Positions 26,368-35,377 of a DNA stretch of 64,000 bases are shown piece by piece. Made by a program: the position numbers and the translations under genes. The stretch spans positions 310,001 to 374,000 of the forward strand of contig NZ_BSOW01000003.1 of assembly GCF_030160715.1 (NCBI RefSeq), in the 5' to 3' direction. The notes under the pieces were generated by a model, which saw only the letters and a list, made by a program, of their open reading frames with translations, was not told the origin of the DNA and made no database searches. The first letter of the stretch is position 1. Every line of letters begins with the position of its first letter. The stretch is from Bradyrhizobium iriomotense. GTDB lineage: Bacteria > Pseudomonadota > Alphaproteobacteria > Rhizobiales > Xanthobacteraceae.

Positions 26368-27330
26368 ATGCCGGCCGACACGACGCAAGCTCAAGCGGGC
26401 AGCAAATACGACCGTCTGATCGCGGCCGCCAAGGCCGTACCGCCTACGCCGACCATCGTCGTCCACCCCTGCGACGAGACATCGCTGCGCGGCGCCGTCG
26501 ACAGCGCGAGCGCGGGAATCATCCGGCCGCTGCTGGTCGGTCCGGAGCGGAAGATCAGGGAGACCGCGAGCAGGTTCGGCCTCGATATTGCCGGGTATGA
26601 GATCGTCGATGCGCCACACAGCGACGCGGCCGCGGCCAAAGGCGTCGAGCTGATCCACGAGGCTCGCGGCGAATTGTTGATGAAGGGCAGCCTGCACACC
26701 GACGAGCTGATGCGCGCCGTTACCGCGAAGGTCGGCGGCCTGCGCACCGACCGGCGCATCAGCCATGTCTTCATCATGGACGTGCCGGCCTATGCCGAGA
26801 CCATTTTCGTCACCGACGCGGCCATCAACATCTTCCCGGATCTCGACGCCAAGCGCGACATTATCCAGAACGCGATCGACCTCTACAACCTTGCCGGTTT
26901 CGGCAAGGCGCCGAGGGTCGCGATCCTGTCGGCGGTCGAGACGGTGACGTCAAAAATTCCCTCGACGATCGAGGCTGCCGCGCTCTGCAAGATGGCCGAT
27001 CGCGGCCAGATCACCGGGGGCTTGCTCGACGGACCGTTGGCCTTCGACAACGCCATCGATGTCGAGGCCGCGCGGATCAAGGGCATCAAGTCCGAGGTAG
27101 CCGGCCGTGCCCAGATTCTGGTCGTGCCTGATCTGGAGGCCGGCAACATGCTCGCGAAGAATCTCGCCTATTTCGCCAAGGCGGATGGCGCCGGCATCGT
27201 GCTCGGCGCCCGGGTGCCGGTGGTCCTGACGTCGCGGGCCGACAGCCCGCGGGCGCGGATGGCATCCTGCGCCGTGGCCGCGCTTTATGCCTACGCACGA
27301 CGCCAAAAGGCGCCAACAGTTGCCGCGTGA
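26368..27330 (+). CDS. phosphate acetyl/butyryltransferase
   Basis: A 320-residue enzyme of the phosphotransacylase fold, shorter than full Pta and of the Ptb-like size. Typical segments are [25 protein letters not shown] and the C-terminal [12 protein letters not shown](A)YF motif. It swaps CoA for phosphate on an acyl-CoA, making an acyl-phosphate for the kinase encoded directly after it. Together they give ATP by substrate-level phosphorylation, useful without oxygen. Whether it prefers acetyl, propionyl or butyryl-CoA cannot be told here. It lies 29 bases after DUF3141 and overlaps an alternative GTG start of the kinase gene. Confidence 0.88.
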   Translation: MPADTTQAQAGSKYDRLIAAAKAVPPTPTIVVHPCDETSLRGAVDSASAGIIRPLLVGPERKIRETASRFGLDIAGYEIVDAPHSDAAAAKGVELIHEARGELLMKGSLHTDELMRAVTAKVGGLRTDRRISHVFIMDVPAYAETIFVTDAAINIFPDLDAKRDIIQNAIDLYNLAGFGKAPRVAILSAVETVTSKIPSTIEAAALCKMADRGQITGGLLDGPLAFDNAIDVEAARIKGIKSEVAGRAQILVVPDLEAGNMLAKNLAYFAKADGAGIVLGARVPVVLTSRADSPRARMASCAVAALYAYARRQKAPTVAA

Positions 27331-27335
27331 CTGCC

Positions 27336-28550
27336 ATGGACACCATCCTCGTCATCAATGCCGGTTCCTCGAGCGTCAAGTTCCAGGTTTACTCGATCGA
27401 GGGGGAGGGCAAGCTTTGCCGGCAGATCAAGGGGCAGATGGACGGCATCGGCAGCCGGCCGCGCTTGCGGGCAAGCGGGGCAGGCGGCGATCCCCTGGCC
27501 GATCGCGCCTATCCGATCGAGGCGATCCCGGACGTTCCGGCCGCGATGCAGGTCGCGGGCGAGTGGCTGAGAGACGAGGTTCGCATCCATCCGCTGGCTG
27601 TCGGGCATCGTGTCGTGCACGGCGGACCGGAGTTTGAGCGGCCTGTCCTGATCGATCACGGCGTGGTGGCGCGCCTGGAGCGTTTCGTCCCGCTGGCGCC
27701 GCTGCATCAGCCGCATAATCTGGCGCCGATCCGTTCGATCCTTGCGAATTTCCCCGCGCTTCCGCAGGTTGCCTGCTTCGACACCGCGTTCCACCGCAGC
27801 CATGGGCCACTCGCCGATCATTACGCGATCCCGCACCAGCTTCATGCGGAAGGCGTGCGGCGCTATGGCTTTCATGGCCTGTCCTACGAATACATCTCGA
27901 AGACGTTGCCGCAGATCGCGCCCGACATCGCCAAACGGCGGATGATTGTTGCCCATCTCGGCAGCGGCGCCTCGATGTGCGCGATGAAGGGTGGGCAGAG
28001 CGTCGAGAGCACCATGGGCTTTACGGCGCTGGACGGCCTGCCGATGGGCACGCGTCCCGGCCAGCTCGATCCCGGCGTCGTGCTCTATCTGATCGCCGAG
28101 AAGGGCATGTCGGCTGCGAAAGTGCAGGACTTCCTCTATCGCGATTGCGGACTGAAGGGCCTGTCCGGCGTCAGCAACGACATGCGGGAACTGGAAGCGA
28201 GCGCGGATCCGCGCGCAAAGCTTGCGATCGACTACTTCGTCTACCGGATCGGCCTCAGCGCCGGGATGCTCGCGGCCGCCTTGCAGGGCCTCGACGCCTT
28301 CGTCTTCACCGCCGGCATCGGCGAGAACTCCGCCAGCATTCGCGCGCGCGTCGCCGAGCAACTCGGCTGGCTGGGCGTCGCGCTCGATGCGGCCGAGAAC
28401 GCGCGACACTCGCGGCAAATTTCGCGACCGAACAGTCTCATTCCCGTCTACGTCGTGCCGACCGACGAGGAACTGATGATCGCGCAGCACACATTGGCGC
28501 TGCTGATGAACGGAAAATCGCAAAACGCCAGATCTGAGAGGGTGTCATGA
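27336..28550 (+). CDS. ackA: acetate kinase (acetate/propionate/butyrate kinase family)
   Basis: The 404-residue product has the acetokinase signatures [10 protein letters not shown] at the N-terminus and [14 protein letters not shown] [22 protein letters not shown], and [13 protein letters not shown] for nucleotide binding. It transfers phosphate from an acyl-phosphate to ADP. I use the ATG at 27336; a GTG nine bases earlier overlaps the stop of the transacylase and is equally possible. The stop overlaps the start of the enoyl-ACP reductase gene by four bases. The FixK/FNR box in front of the operon suggests use in oxygen-limited cells. Confidence 0.9.
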   Translation: MDTILVINAGSSSVKFQVYSIEGEGKLCRQIKGQMDGIGSRPRLRASGAGGDPLADRAYPIEAIPDVPAAMQVAGEWLRDEVRIHPLAVGHRVVHGGPEFERPVLIDHGVVARLERFVPLAPLHQPHNLAPIRSILANFPALPQVACFDTAFHRSHGPLADHYAIPHQLHAEGVRRYGFHGLSYEYISKTLPQIAPDIAKRRMIVAHLGSGASMCAMKGGQSVESTMGFTALDGLPMGTRPGQLDPGVVLYLIAEKGMSAAKVQDFLYRDCGLKGLSGVSNDMRELEASADPRAKLAIDYFVYRIGLSAGMLAAALQGLDAFVFTAGIGENSASIRARVAEQLGWLGVALDAAENARHSRQISRPNSLIPVYVVPTDEELMIAQHTLALLMNGKSQNARSERVS

Positions 28551-29335
28551 TTCCCGTGTATCCGGAGACGAAGGTTGCGCTGAAGGGAAAGAAGGGTCTC
28601 GTCGTTGGCATCGCCAACGATCAGTCGATCGCCTGGGGCTGCGCCCGGGCGTTTCGCGCACTCGGCGCCGAGCTCGCCGTGACTTATCTGAACGATCGCG
28701 CCAAGAAGCATGTCGAGCCGCTGGCGCAGGCGCTGGAGGCGCCGATCTTCATGCCGATGGACGTGATGGTCGAAGGCCAGACCGAGAAGGTGTTCGAGCG
28801 CATCGCGAAGGAGTGGGGCCAGCTCGATTTCCTGCTGCATTCCATCGCCTTCTCGCCGAAAGAGGCGCTACACGGACGCGTGGTCGACGTCGGCCGCGAC
28901 GGTTTTCTCAAGACCATGGAGGTCTCCTGCTGGTCGTTCCTGCGCATGGCGCATCTGGCGGAGCCGCTGATGAAGAATGGCGGCACCCTGTTCACCATGA
29001 CCTATTACGGCAGTCAGATGGTCGTGGAGAACTACAACATCATGGGCGTGGCGAAGGCCGCGCTGGAAGCGGCCGTCCGCTACGCCGCGGCGGAGCTCGG
29101 GCCGAAAGGCATCCGCGTGCACGCGATCTCGCCGGGGCCGCTGGCGACCCGTGCAGCGTCTGGCATTCCGGAGTTCGACGAGCTCATGGACAAGGCACAG
29201 TCGAAAGCGCCCTCACGCAGCCTCGTCAGCATCGACGACGTCGGCCATGCCACGGCCTTCTTGGCGCTCGATGGCGCCAAGCTGATGACCGGCAGCGTCG
29301 TCTACATCGACGGCGGCTACCACATCATCGACTGA
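28547..29335 (+). CDS. fabI: enoyl-[acyl-carrier-protein] reductase, FabI type
   Basis: A 262-residue short-chain dehydrogenase with the FabI variant of the cofactor motif ([16 protein letters not shown]), HSIAFSP, the catalytic pair in [12 protein letters not shown] and SGIPEFD. It reduces trans-2-enoyl-ACP with NADH in the last step of fatty acid elongation. Coupled by an ATGA overlap to the kinase gene. A second, housekeeping fabI is likely elsewhere in the genome, so this one may serve membrane lipid adjustment or use up reducing power under low oxygen. It ends seven bases from the convergent MaoC gene. Confidence 0.9.
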   Translation: MIPVYPETKVALKGKKGLVVGIANDQSIAWGCARAFRALGAELAVTYLNDRAKKHVEPLAQALEAPIFMPMDVMVEGQTEKVFERIAKEWGQLDFLLHSIAFSPKEALHGRVVDVGRDGFLKTMEVSCWSFLRMAHLAEPLMKNGGTLFTMTYYGSQMVVENYNIMGVAKAALEAAVRYAAAELGPKGIRVHAISPGPLATRAASGIPEFDELMDKAQSKAPSRSLVSIDDVGHATAFLALDGAKLMTGSVVYIDGGYHIID

Positions 29336-29342
29336 GGCATGC

Positions 29343-29801
29343 TCAACGATAGTGCAGGGCGATCAGCTCGGCGACGCAGGCGGGCTTCTTGCCGCCTTCG
29401 ATCTCGATGACGAGATGATAGTTCACGCGCAGGCCGTCCGGCGGGACGTCCTCGGCTTCGGCGATGGTGACGCGGCCGCGAAGTTTCGAGCCGGCGGGAA
29501 CCGGCGCCAGATAGCGTATCCGGTCAGCGCCGTAGTTGAGCGTGTTGCGCAGGCCCTTCAGGCCGATCACGGAGCGGATGAAGAGCGGGGCGAGCGCCAG
29601 CGACAACAGCCCGTGCGCGATGGTCTTGCCGCCCGGCATCTCCTTGCTCGCGCGCTCCTGGTCGACATGGATCCACTGCTCGTCGCAGGTCGCGTCGGCG
29701 AACTGGTTGATGCGATCCTGGGTGATCTCGATCCAGTCGCTGGCGCCGATCTCGGTGCCGACCGCGGATTTGACCTCTTTGAAATCGCTGAATGTCCGCA
29801 T
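29343..29801 (-). CDS. MaoC-family (R)-hydratase
   Basis: A 152-residue hot-dog fold protein. The hydratase 2 motif is visible as DRINQFADATCDEQWIHVD followed by GKTIAHGLLSLALAP, with the catalytic Asp and His expected in that stretch. Such enzymes hydrate trans-2-enoyl-CoA to (R)-3-hydroxyacyl-CoA, the form used for PHA synthesis, or act in short-chain acid metabolism. It is the last gene of the minus-strand unit that begins with the CoA-transferase subunits; only 11 bases separate it from subunit B. Start is the ATG at 29801. Confidence 0.86.
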   Translation of the reverse strand: MRTFSDFKEVKSAVGTEIGASDWIEITQDRINQFADATCDEQWIHVDQERASKEMPGGKTIAHGLLSLALAPLFIRSVIGLKGLRNTLNYGADRIRYLAPVPAGSKLRGRVTIAEAEDVPPDGLRVNYHLVIEIEGGKKPACVAELIALHYR

Positions 29802-29812
29802 GGCCTGCCCCG

Positions 29813-30463
29813 TCAGATCTTCATTTCCGGCACGCTGTCGGGAACCGTGAGCTCGGCCTCCGTCACCGCCATGACCTCACCGATGCTGACGCCGGGCGCG
29901 GTCTCCAGCAGTGTCGCCTTGCCGTCGGGAAAGCCGATCACGGCCATGTCGGTGACCACCAGGCTCACCGGCCGCGCCGACGTCAGCGGCAGCGTGCATT
30001 TGGCGACGATCTTCGACTTGCCCTTGGCCGCGTGCTGCATGGCGACGATGACGCGCTTGGCGCCGCTGACGAGATCCATCGCGCCGCCCATGCCCGGCAC
30101 CATCTTGCCGGGGATCATCCAGTTGGCGAGGTGGCCATGCGCGTCGATCTGAAGGCCGCCGAGGACGGTGACGTCGACATGGCCGCCGCGGATCAATCCG
30201 AAGGACATCGCGCTGTCGAAGGTGGAAGCGCCGGGCAGGGCGCTGATCGGGCGGCCGCCGGCGTCCGTCAGCGTCGGATGCGCCATGCCTTGCTCCGGGA
30301 TCGGGCCGGTGCCGATGAGTCCGTTCTCCGATTGAAAGAACACCTTCAGATCGGAGGGAACGTAGTTCGCGACCAGCGTCGGAATGCCGATGCCGAGATT
30401 GACGAGGTCACCGTTCCTGAGCTCCTTGGCGACGCGCCGGGCGATGATGGTCTGTGCATCCAT
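29813..30463 (-). CDS. 3-oxoacid CoA-transferase subunit B
   Basis: A 216-residue beta subunit with the glutamate that forms the CoA thioester in FQSENGLIG, preceded by LVNLGIGIPTLVANYV. Family I CoA-transferases move CoA between succinyl- or acetyl-CoA and acetoacetate or other 3-oxoacids. In this setting it could activate acetoacetate from PHB breakdown. The gene follows subunit A after four bases and precedes the MaoC gene. ScoB and AtoA are the named relatives; I do not choose between them. Confidence 0.9.
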   Translation of the reverse strand: MDAQTIIARRVAKELRNGDLVNLGIGIPTLVANYVPSDLKVFFQSENGLIGTGPIPEQGMAHPTLTDAGGRPISALPGASTFDSAMSFGLIRGGHVDVTVLGGLQIDAHGHLANWMIPGKMVPGMGGAMDLVSGAKRVIVAMQHAAKGKSKIVAKCTLPLTSARPVSLVVTDMAVIGFPDGKATLLETAPGVSIGEVMAVTEAELTVPDSVPEMKI

Positions 30464-30467
30464 GATC

Positions 30468-31115
30468 TCACCCGTTGGTAATGAGGAAGTCGACGAGCGG
30501 CGCCGGCGTCACGACGTGATCGGGCGCGATGACGCCGACCGGCACGATGTTATCCGCCGTGACGATGACGGTGTCGGCGGCCATCGCCATCACGGGATTG
30601 AAGTTGCGGGAGGTCAGGGCGTAGGCGAGGTTGCCGAGGTAGTCGGCGAGAAAGGCATGCACCAGCGCGTACTGCGCCCGCAGCGCGGTCTCGAGCAGGA
30701 ACGGCTTGCCGTCGACCTCGATCTGTCGCTTGCCTTCGGCGACCAGCGTGCCCACGCCGGTCGGGGTCAGAACGCCACCGAGGCCGCATCCGCCCGCGCG
30801 AATGCGCTCGACGAACGTGCCTTGCGGAACGAGATCGACGGCGATCTGGTTCGCCAGCATCTGCTGCTGCGCCTTCGGATTGAGGCCGATATGGGTTGCG
30901 GTCAGCCGCGACACCAGCGCGGCATCGAACAGCTTGCCGACGCCTTTGCCGGGCGTGGCTGCGTCATTGCAGATCAGCGAAAGCCCGGTCTTCCGCTGCC
31001 GGACGACTTCATCGAGCAGGCGCTCCGGTGTCCCGACGCCCATGAACCCGCCGACCATGACGCTCGCACCTGCCGGGATCATCGCAACGGCTTCTTCGAC
31101 GGAAACGGCCTTCAT
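30468..31115 (-). CDS. 3-oxoacid CoA-transferase subunit A
   Basis: A 215-residue alpha subunit with GGFMGVGTPERLLDEVV near the N-terminus and GTLVAEGKRQIEVDGKPFLLE in the middle, both usual for family I CoA-transferases. I prefer the ATG at 31115, preceded by GGAG; an ATG at 31139 in frame adds eight residues. A FixK/FNR box lies 68 bases upstream of this start, so the CoA-transferase-MaoC unit is a likely member of the low-oxygen regulon. The enzyme works in the cytoplasm as a heteromer with subunit B. Confidence 0.9.
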   Translation of the reverse strand: MKAVSVEEAVAMIPAGASVMVGGFMGVGTPERLLDEVVRQRKTGLSLICNDAATPGKGVGKLFDAALVSRLTATHIGLNPKAQQQMLANQIAVDLVPQGTFVERIRAGGCGLGGVLTPTGVGTLVAEGKRQIEVDGKPFLLETALRAQYALVHAFLADYLGNLAYALTSRNFNPVMAMAADTVIVTADNIVPVGVIAPDHVVTPAPLVDFLITNG

Positions 31116-31182
31116 GGCGGCAACTCCGATGAAACGCAAGGGCAGCAGCGTGCGGATGTTTGACGGCTGTCACCGCGTTGCC

Positions 31183-31196
31183 TTGATTTGCATCAA
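31183..31196. promoter_or_regulatory. FixK/FNR box upstream of the CoA-transferase operon
   Basis: TTGATTTGCATCAA, a perfect TTGA-N6-TCAA palindrome flanked by CC/GG that extends the symmetry. The TGA stop of the upstream minus-strand gene lies inside it (31193-31195), so the operator overlaps coding sequence. Confidence 0.72.
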
Positions 31197-31807
31197 GGCT
31201 TTTCATCATTTGAATCGCCGAGGGCGACGCCGACGCTTTGCAGCATGTTGCCCCAGAGCTTGCGCACCTCGCTGTGACGCCGTTCGAGGGCCGCGTTGAC
31301 GACATCGCGATGGGGAACGAGGCTGGAGCCCTTCAAGAGCAGGATCTGCGCCTGAAGCAGACGGCCGCTTTCGAACTCGATGCGGCGCAGCGCCGCCACA
31401 AAGGGGTCGTCGGGATTTGCTTCCACCGGCAACAGCGCCGCTGGCCGTATGCCGGCGTGCACGGCATGGGCGAGCGTTGCAAGTCCGGCCGCTACCGCCA
31501 GGTGCCAGTCCGAAATCTCATGGATCGGCACCGGATACCACGCGCTTTCCCAGGTCACGGCCATGTAGCCCAGACCAGGATCCGGCACCCAACTGGTCGC
31601 GCGCAGCAGCAGCGTCACGAGTTCGGTCTCGCGGTAAAACTGCGCGTTCAGCTCGGTCTGCCAGGCGGAATCGAGCGTCGTGGGCAAGGTGTACGCGAAC
31701 TGTCGCGCCAGGGCGCCGTGGGCGGACATGAGAAAGGCTGCAACGCGCGTCTGCTGGTGCGGCGGCACGCGGCCTTCGGCATCGAGTGGTCCGAAAAATC
31801 CGCTCAT
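31193..31807 (-). CDS. uncharacterised 204-residue protein coupled to an alpha/beta hydrolase
   Basis: I do not recognise this protein. It has no signal peptide or clear transmembrane segment, is rich in Ala, Leu and Trp in its first half (for example TSWVPDPGLGYMAVTWESAWYP), and has a helical second half ending in a charged stretch (ERRHSEVRKLWGNML). Its ATG overlaps the stop of the upstream hydrolase gene (ATGA), so the two are made together and may form a complex. Neighbouring PHB-related genes (phasin, CoA-transferase, MaoC) suggest a role in storage polymer metabolism, but nothing in the sequence itself shows this. Confidence 0.75.
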   Translation of the reverse strand: MSGFFGPLDAEGRVPPHQQTRVAAFLMSAHGALARQFAYTLPTTLDSAWQTELNAQFYRETELVTLLLRATSWVPDPGLGYMAVTWESAWYPVPIHEISDWHLAVAAGLATLAHAVHAGIRPAALLPVEANPDDPFVAALRRIEFESGRLLQAQILLLKGSSLVPHRDVVNAALERRHSEVRKLWGNMLQSVGVALGDSNDEKP

Positions 31808-32730
31808 GTCGACGCCCTCTGCACCGGGATCGCGCGCAGGTGGTCGTAACCTAGAGGAAACGGCGTGAGCTCGCCACCGGGCTCTTCCGGCGCGACGAAG
31901 ACCGCCTTGTCGCCCCGCCAGCGTCCGGCGAGCACGTCTTCGGCGAAGCGCGCCAGCAGATCGGCGGTGAGGGCGCCCTTTTCGAGCGTGAAGGCGTGAT
32001 AGGCCTTCGGGATGATCACCAGCGAGCTGCTCGGGATTTCGACCCGCAGGGTTTCGTGCAGCACGCGCGGCGTCAGGAAGTCGAACTCGCCGTTCAGGAT
32101 CATGGTCGGGACCGTGATCGACGAGAGCTGCGGCGTCAGCGGCTGGAAGTCGAGAAAGGACTCCATCAGGTTCTGGAGCGCGTAGAGGTCGTTGACGAGC
32201 CAGCCCTGCCGCTTGACGCTGTCAAGCTTGTCCAGGAGTGGCTTCAGCCACTGGTCGGACAGGTTCATCGGCAGCAGCAGATCCTGAAGATAGCCCGTGC
32301 CGCCCAGGATCAGGCCGGTGCGCAAGGCGTTGCCGATCAGGAGCAGTTGTGGGGAAAGCTCCGCAAAGCAGCTCATCGGCACCAGGCCGGACAGCCGCTT
32401 GCCGTGCTCGATCGCGTAGCGCAGCGCAATGAGTCCGCCGAAGCTGATACCGCTGAGGAAGATCGGTCCATCGCCAAGCTCGCCGATCAGGCGATGAAGC
32501 GCGGTAATCTGGTCGTCCTGGTTGATGAACAGGGCCGGCTTGTCCGAGCCGCCCTGGCCGAGCAGATCGAAGGTCGCCACGCGGAAATGCCGCGCGACCA
32601 GAGCCTCGCGATAGGCGGCCCAGAGCTCGGCATATTGCGTGAGGCCATTCACCAGGACATAGGCGGGAGCATCGGGCCGTCCTTCGAGCTCATAGCGTAT
32701 CCGATATGAGCCGTGATTGAGGAAGGGCAT
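31804..32730 (-). CDS. alpha/beta hydrolase
   Basis: The product (308 residues from the ATG at 32730) is a cytoplasmic alpha/beta hydrolase with the nucleophile elbow LSGISFGGLIALRYA, the preceding oxyanion region VLVNGLTQYAELW and a late PKAYHAFTLEKG that supplies His. Esterase, thioesterase or lactonase activity fits. A TTG at 32769 in frame would add 13 residues but would leave only 19 bases to the FixK/FNR box, too close for a promoter acting in this direction, so I favour 32730. It is translated together with the uncharacterised gene downstream by an ATGA overlap. Confidence 0.8.
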   Translation of the reverse strand: MPFLNHGSYRIRYELEGRPDAPAYVLVNGLTQYAELWAAYREALVARHFRVATFDLLGQGGSDKPALFINQDDQITALHRLIGELGDGPIFLSGISFGGLIALRYAIEHGKRLSGLVPMSCFAELSPQLLLIGNALRTGLILGGTGYLQDLLLPMNLSDQWLKPLLDKLDSVKRQGWLVNDLYALQNLMESFLDFQPLTPQLSSITVPTMILNGEFDFLTPRVLHETLRVEIPSSSLVIIPKAYHAFTLEKGALTADLLARFAEDVLAGRWRGDKAVFVAPEEPGGELTPFPLGYDHLRAIPVQRAST

Positions 32731-32788
32731 TGCGACGACCGGCTGCCGTTTGACCGCTGCGATCTTCAATCTCTGGTCGGGGATTCCA

Positions 32789-32802
32789 TTGAGCTAAATC
32801 AA
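32789..32802. promoter_or_regulatory. FixK/FNR box in the divergent hydrolase promoter region
   Basis: TTGAGCTAAATCAA, perfect TTGA-N6-TCAA. It lies 59 bases from the ATG at 32730 (minus strand) and 59 bases from the ATG at 32861 (plus strand), so it could control both divergent hydrolase genes equally. Confidence 0.72.
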
Positions 32803-32860
32803 AGCTCCCCGGAGTGACGTCCCTAGCGTTTTTGCAAAACACCGCCAGGAGGAATCCGCC

Positions 32861-35368
32861 ATGATCGGGAGAGACGTCCTCAAACGCTGCTTCGTCAGCC
32901 TGATCGTGTTGCTGGTCGGCACGGCTCTCGCAGTCGCGCAACCCTTCACCCGCCGCTCATCACAGATGCAGCATGACGGGCTGAAGAAGACTTACGAGAT
33001 CGCCAACTTCAAGATCGGCGGCAAATACGACCTCTCGGATCCCTCCAAATGGGAGTTTGGCGGCGAGGGCGGCGTCACGCTGGAATCGCTGGGCGCTGGC
33101 AAGCTGCGTACCGCCTATATCACCGTTGGCAACGCGCGGCGCAACGCGGCCGGCGAGATCACCAACGCAGTCGTCATCAACTCCTATTATTCCGGCGACT
33201 CCACCGACATGTTCGAGCAGTGGGTCAAGGGCGCCCCGCTGTCCGGCGGCGTGCCGATCATCGGCCCGGGCCGGCCGATCGACACCGATCGTTACTTCAT
33301 CATCATGGTCGATCCACTCGGCACCTGGGGTGCGAGCAAGCCGTCGGACGGCCTCGGCATCAAGTTTCCGCAGTACAGCTACTACGACATGGTGCAGGCG
33401 AACTATCGCCTGCTGCGCGACGAGTTGAAGGTCGCGCGCGTGGCGCTGGTCACCGGCGTTTCGATGGGCGGCACCCAGACTTATGTCTGGGGCGTCATGC
33501 ATCCCGAGTACATCAGTGCGCTGATGCCGATCGGCGGCACCACGCAGTCGGATGCCGAAGATCCCGTCGGCAACTGGACCTTCCAGATGATGACGGCCGC
33601 AATCGAGTCCGATCCGGTCTGGCAGGCGTCCAACGGCGACTATTATAAGCTGCCCAAAGAGAAGCATCCGGTGCCGGGTGTCGCGTTCGGCTGGTCGATC
33701 CTGGGCATGACGGGCTACGACTTTGCCTATCGCACGACCCAGAACTGGACCGCAGTCCAGCCCGAGATCTTCTACTGGGATCCGCCGAACGAGAAGGCCG
33801 GGCTGAACGTCACCAACCGCGCCAAGCTCTATGACGCCGTCGATCTCGTCTGGCGCAACAGGGTCGGCGAGATCCACAACATCAATCCCTATCTCGGCCG
33901 CATCCAGGCACGCACGCTGGTGATGCACATCACCAACGATCTCTGGCTGAACTTCAAGCTGGCCCAGAAGGCCGTCGATCGCGTGCCGGGCGCAGACCTC
34001 ATCGCGCAGGAGAGCCCGGTCGCCCATTACGGGGTGTTCCCGATCATCAACCAGCGCAAGAATGATCCGAAGTTCGTCGCCTTCATGGACGACGTGGCGG
34101 CTCTCGATCGTGCGCAGAAGTTCGTCGATAAGAACTATCGCGTGCCCGGTGTGGCCGGCGACATTGATCCGAAGAAGTCATTCTGGAAGGACTTTGTGAC
34201 CTATCCCTATCCGGTCAAATACGCCAACGCCAAGGACAAGAGCGGGACGTCCTGGCAGATTGGCTACATGGACGAATATGCCGGCACCGACAAGGATCCG
34301 AAGGTGCTCGTCATCATCCATGGCAAGGGCGCATTCGGAGGCCACTACGGCAACGTCATGCAATACGCCCTGCGCAGCGGCCTGCGCGTGATCGTGCCCG
34401 ACCTTCCGCACTACGGCATGTCCGGCCCCGGCAATCTCGACAAGAGCCCGGCCCGCACCATGCAGGACATGCGCGAGACCATCTACGACCTCGTAGTCAA
34501 CCAGCTCGGCGTCAAGAAGGCTTATTATCTCGGCCACTCCCTCGGCGGACAGTTCGTTGTGGGCTACGCGCTGACCTGGCCGGATGCGGTGCAGGGCCTT
34601 GCGCTGGAAGCGCCATCCGGACTCGAGGAATATCCGCGCGACATCACCATCGCGAAGGACAAGAAGGCGCCGCTGTTCGCACCGGGCCTCGGGCGCGATT
34701 TCGACAAGTGGAAGCAGGTCTGGGACCAGACCGGAATCCTGGCGGCGGAGAAGGCGCGCGACGAGCAGAACATCCGCGATTTCTTCTACTTCAAGAAGCG
34801 TGACCCCGACACCGGCGTGGTGTCGGCCGCCAAGAGCGGTTACTTTTTCAATGACAGCGAATATGCCCGCTTCCACACCGAGCAACGCGTCGGGCTCACC
34901 AAGGGCAATCCCAAGGAGCTCGAGCAGTGGTGCAACGTCTTCATCTTCGACATTTATACGATCGGCGCGGAGCTGCAGCAGGATGATCCGAAGAACCTCT
35001 ACGACCGGGTCACCCAGATCAAGGCGCCGATCTTCCTCGCGTTCGGCGACAAGGAGCCGTTCATCCCGACGCCCGCCTTCAACGGGCTGACTGACCTCGG
35101 GCGCGACGTCATCACGCCGTTCATGACGCGCATGACCAACGCCGGCAACCGGCCGATGCTCAAGATCTATCCGGAGACCGGGCACTTCATCCACACGGAC
35201 AACCCGGTGGAATTTTCGGCCGACGTCGTGGACTTCGTGATCAAGGGAACCGTCGACGCCTCATCGCCGCTCGGCACCGATCGCATGATCAAGGGCGCGG
35301 TGGTGTCGGCTCTGCCGGTGGCGCCGACGCCGCCCGGTGCGGCGCCGACGGCCGGTCTCAACAAATAG
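32861..35368 (+). CDS. secreted tandem alpha/beta hydrolase (homoserine acetyltransferase-like domain plus second hydrolase domain)
   Basis: An 835-residue protein with an N-terminal signal sequence ending near VAQPF. The first half resembles the MetX/homoserine acetyltransferase fold used by many hydrolases, with a nucleophile elbow GVSMGGT at Ser201. The second half is a separate alpha/beta hydrolase with VIIHGKGAFGGHY for the oxyanion hole, elbow GHSLGGQ at Ser560 and a late His in YPETGHFIHTDNP. Two full catalytic domains in one exported chain is unusual. Candidate jobs are ester, polyester or lactone breakdown in the periplasm. AGGAGG precedes the ATG, and a FixK/FNR box lies 59 bases upstream. 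The next gene, another hydrolase, starts nine bases after the stop. Confidence 0.82.
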   Translation: MIGRDVLKRCFVSLIVLLVGTALAVAQPFTRRSSQMQHDGLKKTYEIANFKIGGKYDLSDPSKWEFGGEGGVTLESLGAGKLRTAYITVGNARRNAAGEITNAVVINSYYSGDSTDMFEQWVKGAPLSGGVPIIGPGRPIDTDRYFIIMVDPLGTWGASKPSDGLGIKFPQYSYYDMVQANYRLLRDELKVARVALVTGVSMGGTQTYVWGVMHPEYISALMPIGGTTQSDAEDPVGNWTFQMMTAAIESDPVWQASNGDYYKLPKEKHPVPGVAFGWSILGMTGYDFAYRTTQNWTAVQPEIFYWDPPNEKAGLNVTNRAKLYDAVDLVWRNRVGEIHNINPYLGRIQARTLVMHITNDLWLNFKLAQKAVDRVPGADLIAQESPVAHYGVFPIINQRKNDPKFVAFMDDVAALDRAQKFVDKNYRVPGVAGDIDPKKSFWKDFVTYPYPVKYANAKDKSGTSWQIGYMDEYAGTDKDPKVLVIIHGKGAFGGHYGNVMQYALRSGLRVIVPDLPHYGMSGPGNLDKSPARTMQDMRETIYDLVVNQLGVKKAYYLGHSLGGQFVVGYALTWPDAVQGLALEAPSGLEEYPRDITIAKDKKAPLFAPGLGRDFDKWKQVWDQTGILAAEKARDEQNIRDFFYFKKRDPDTGVVSAAKSGYFFNDSEYARFHTEQRVGLTKGNPKELEQWCNVFIFDIYTIGAELQQDDPKNLYDRVTQIKAPIFLAFGDKEPFIPTPAFNGLTDLGRDVITPFMTRMTNAGNRPMLKIYPETGHFIHTDNPVEFSADVVDFVIKGTVDASSPLGTDRMIKGAVVSALPVAPTPPGAAPTAGLNK

Positions 35369-35377
35369 GGCCGCTTC

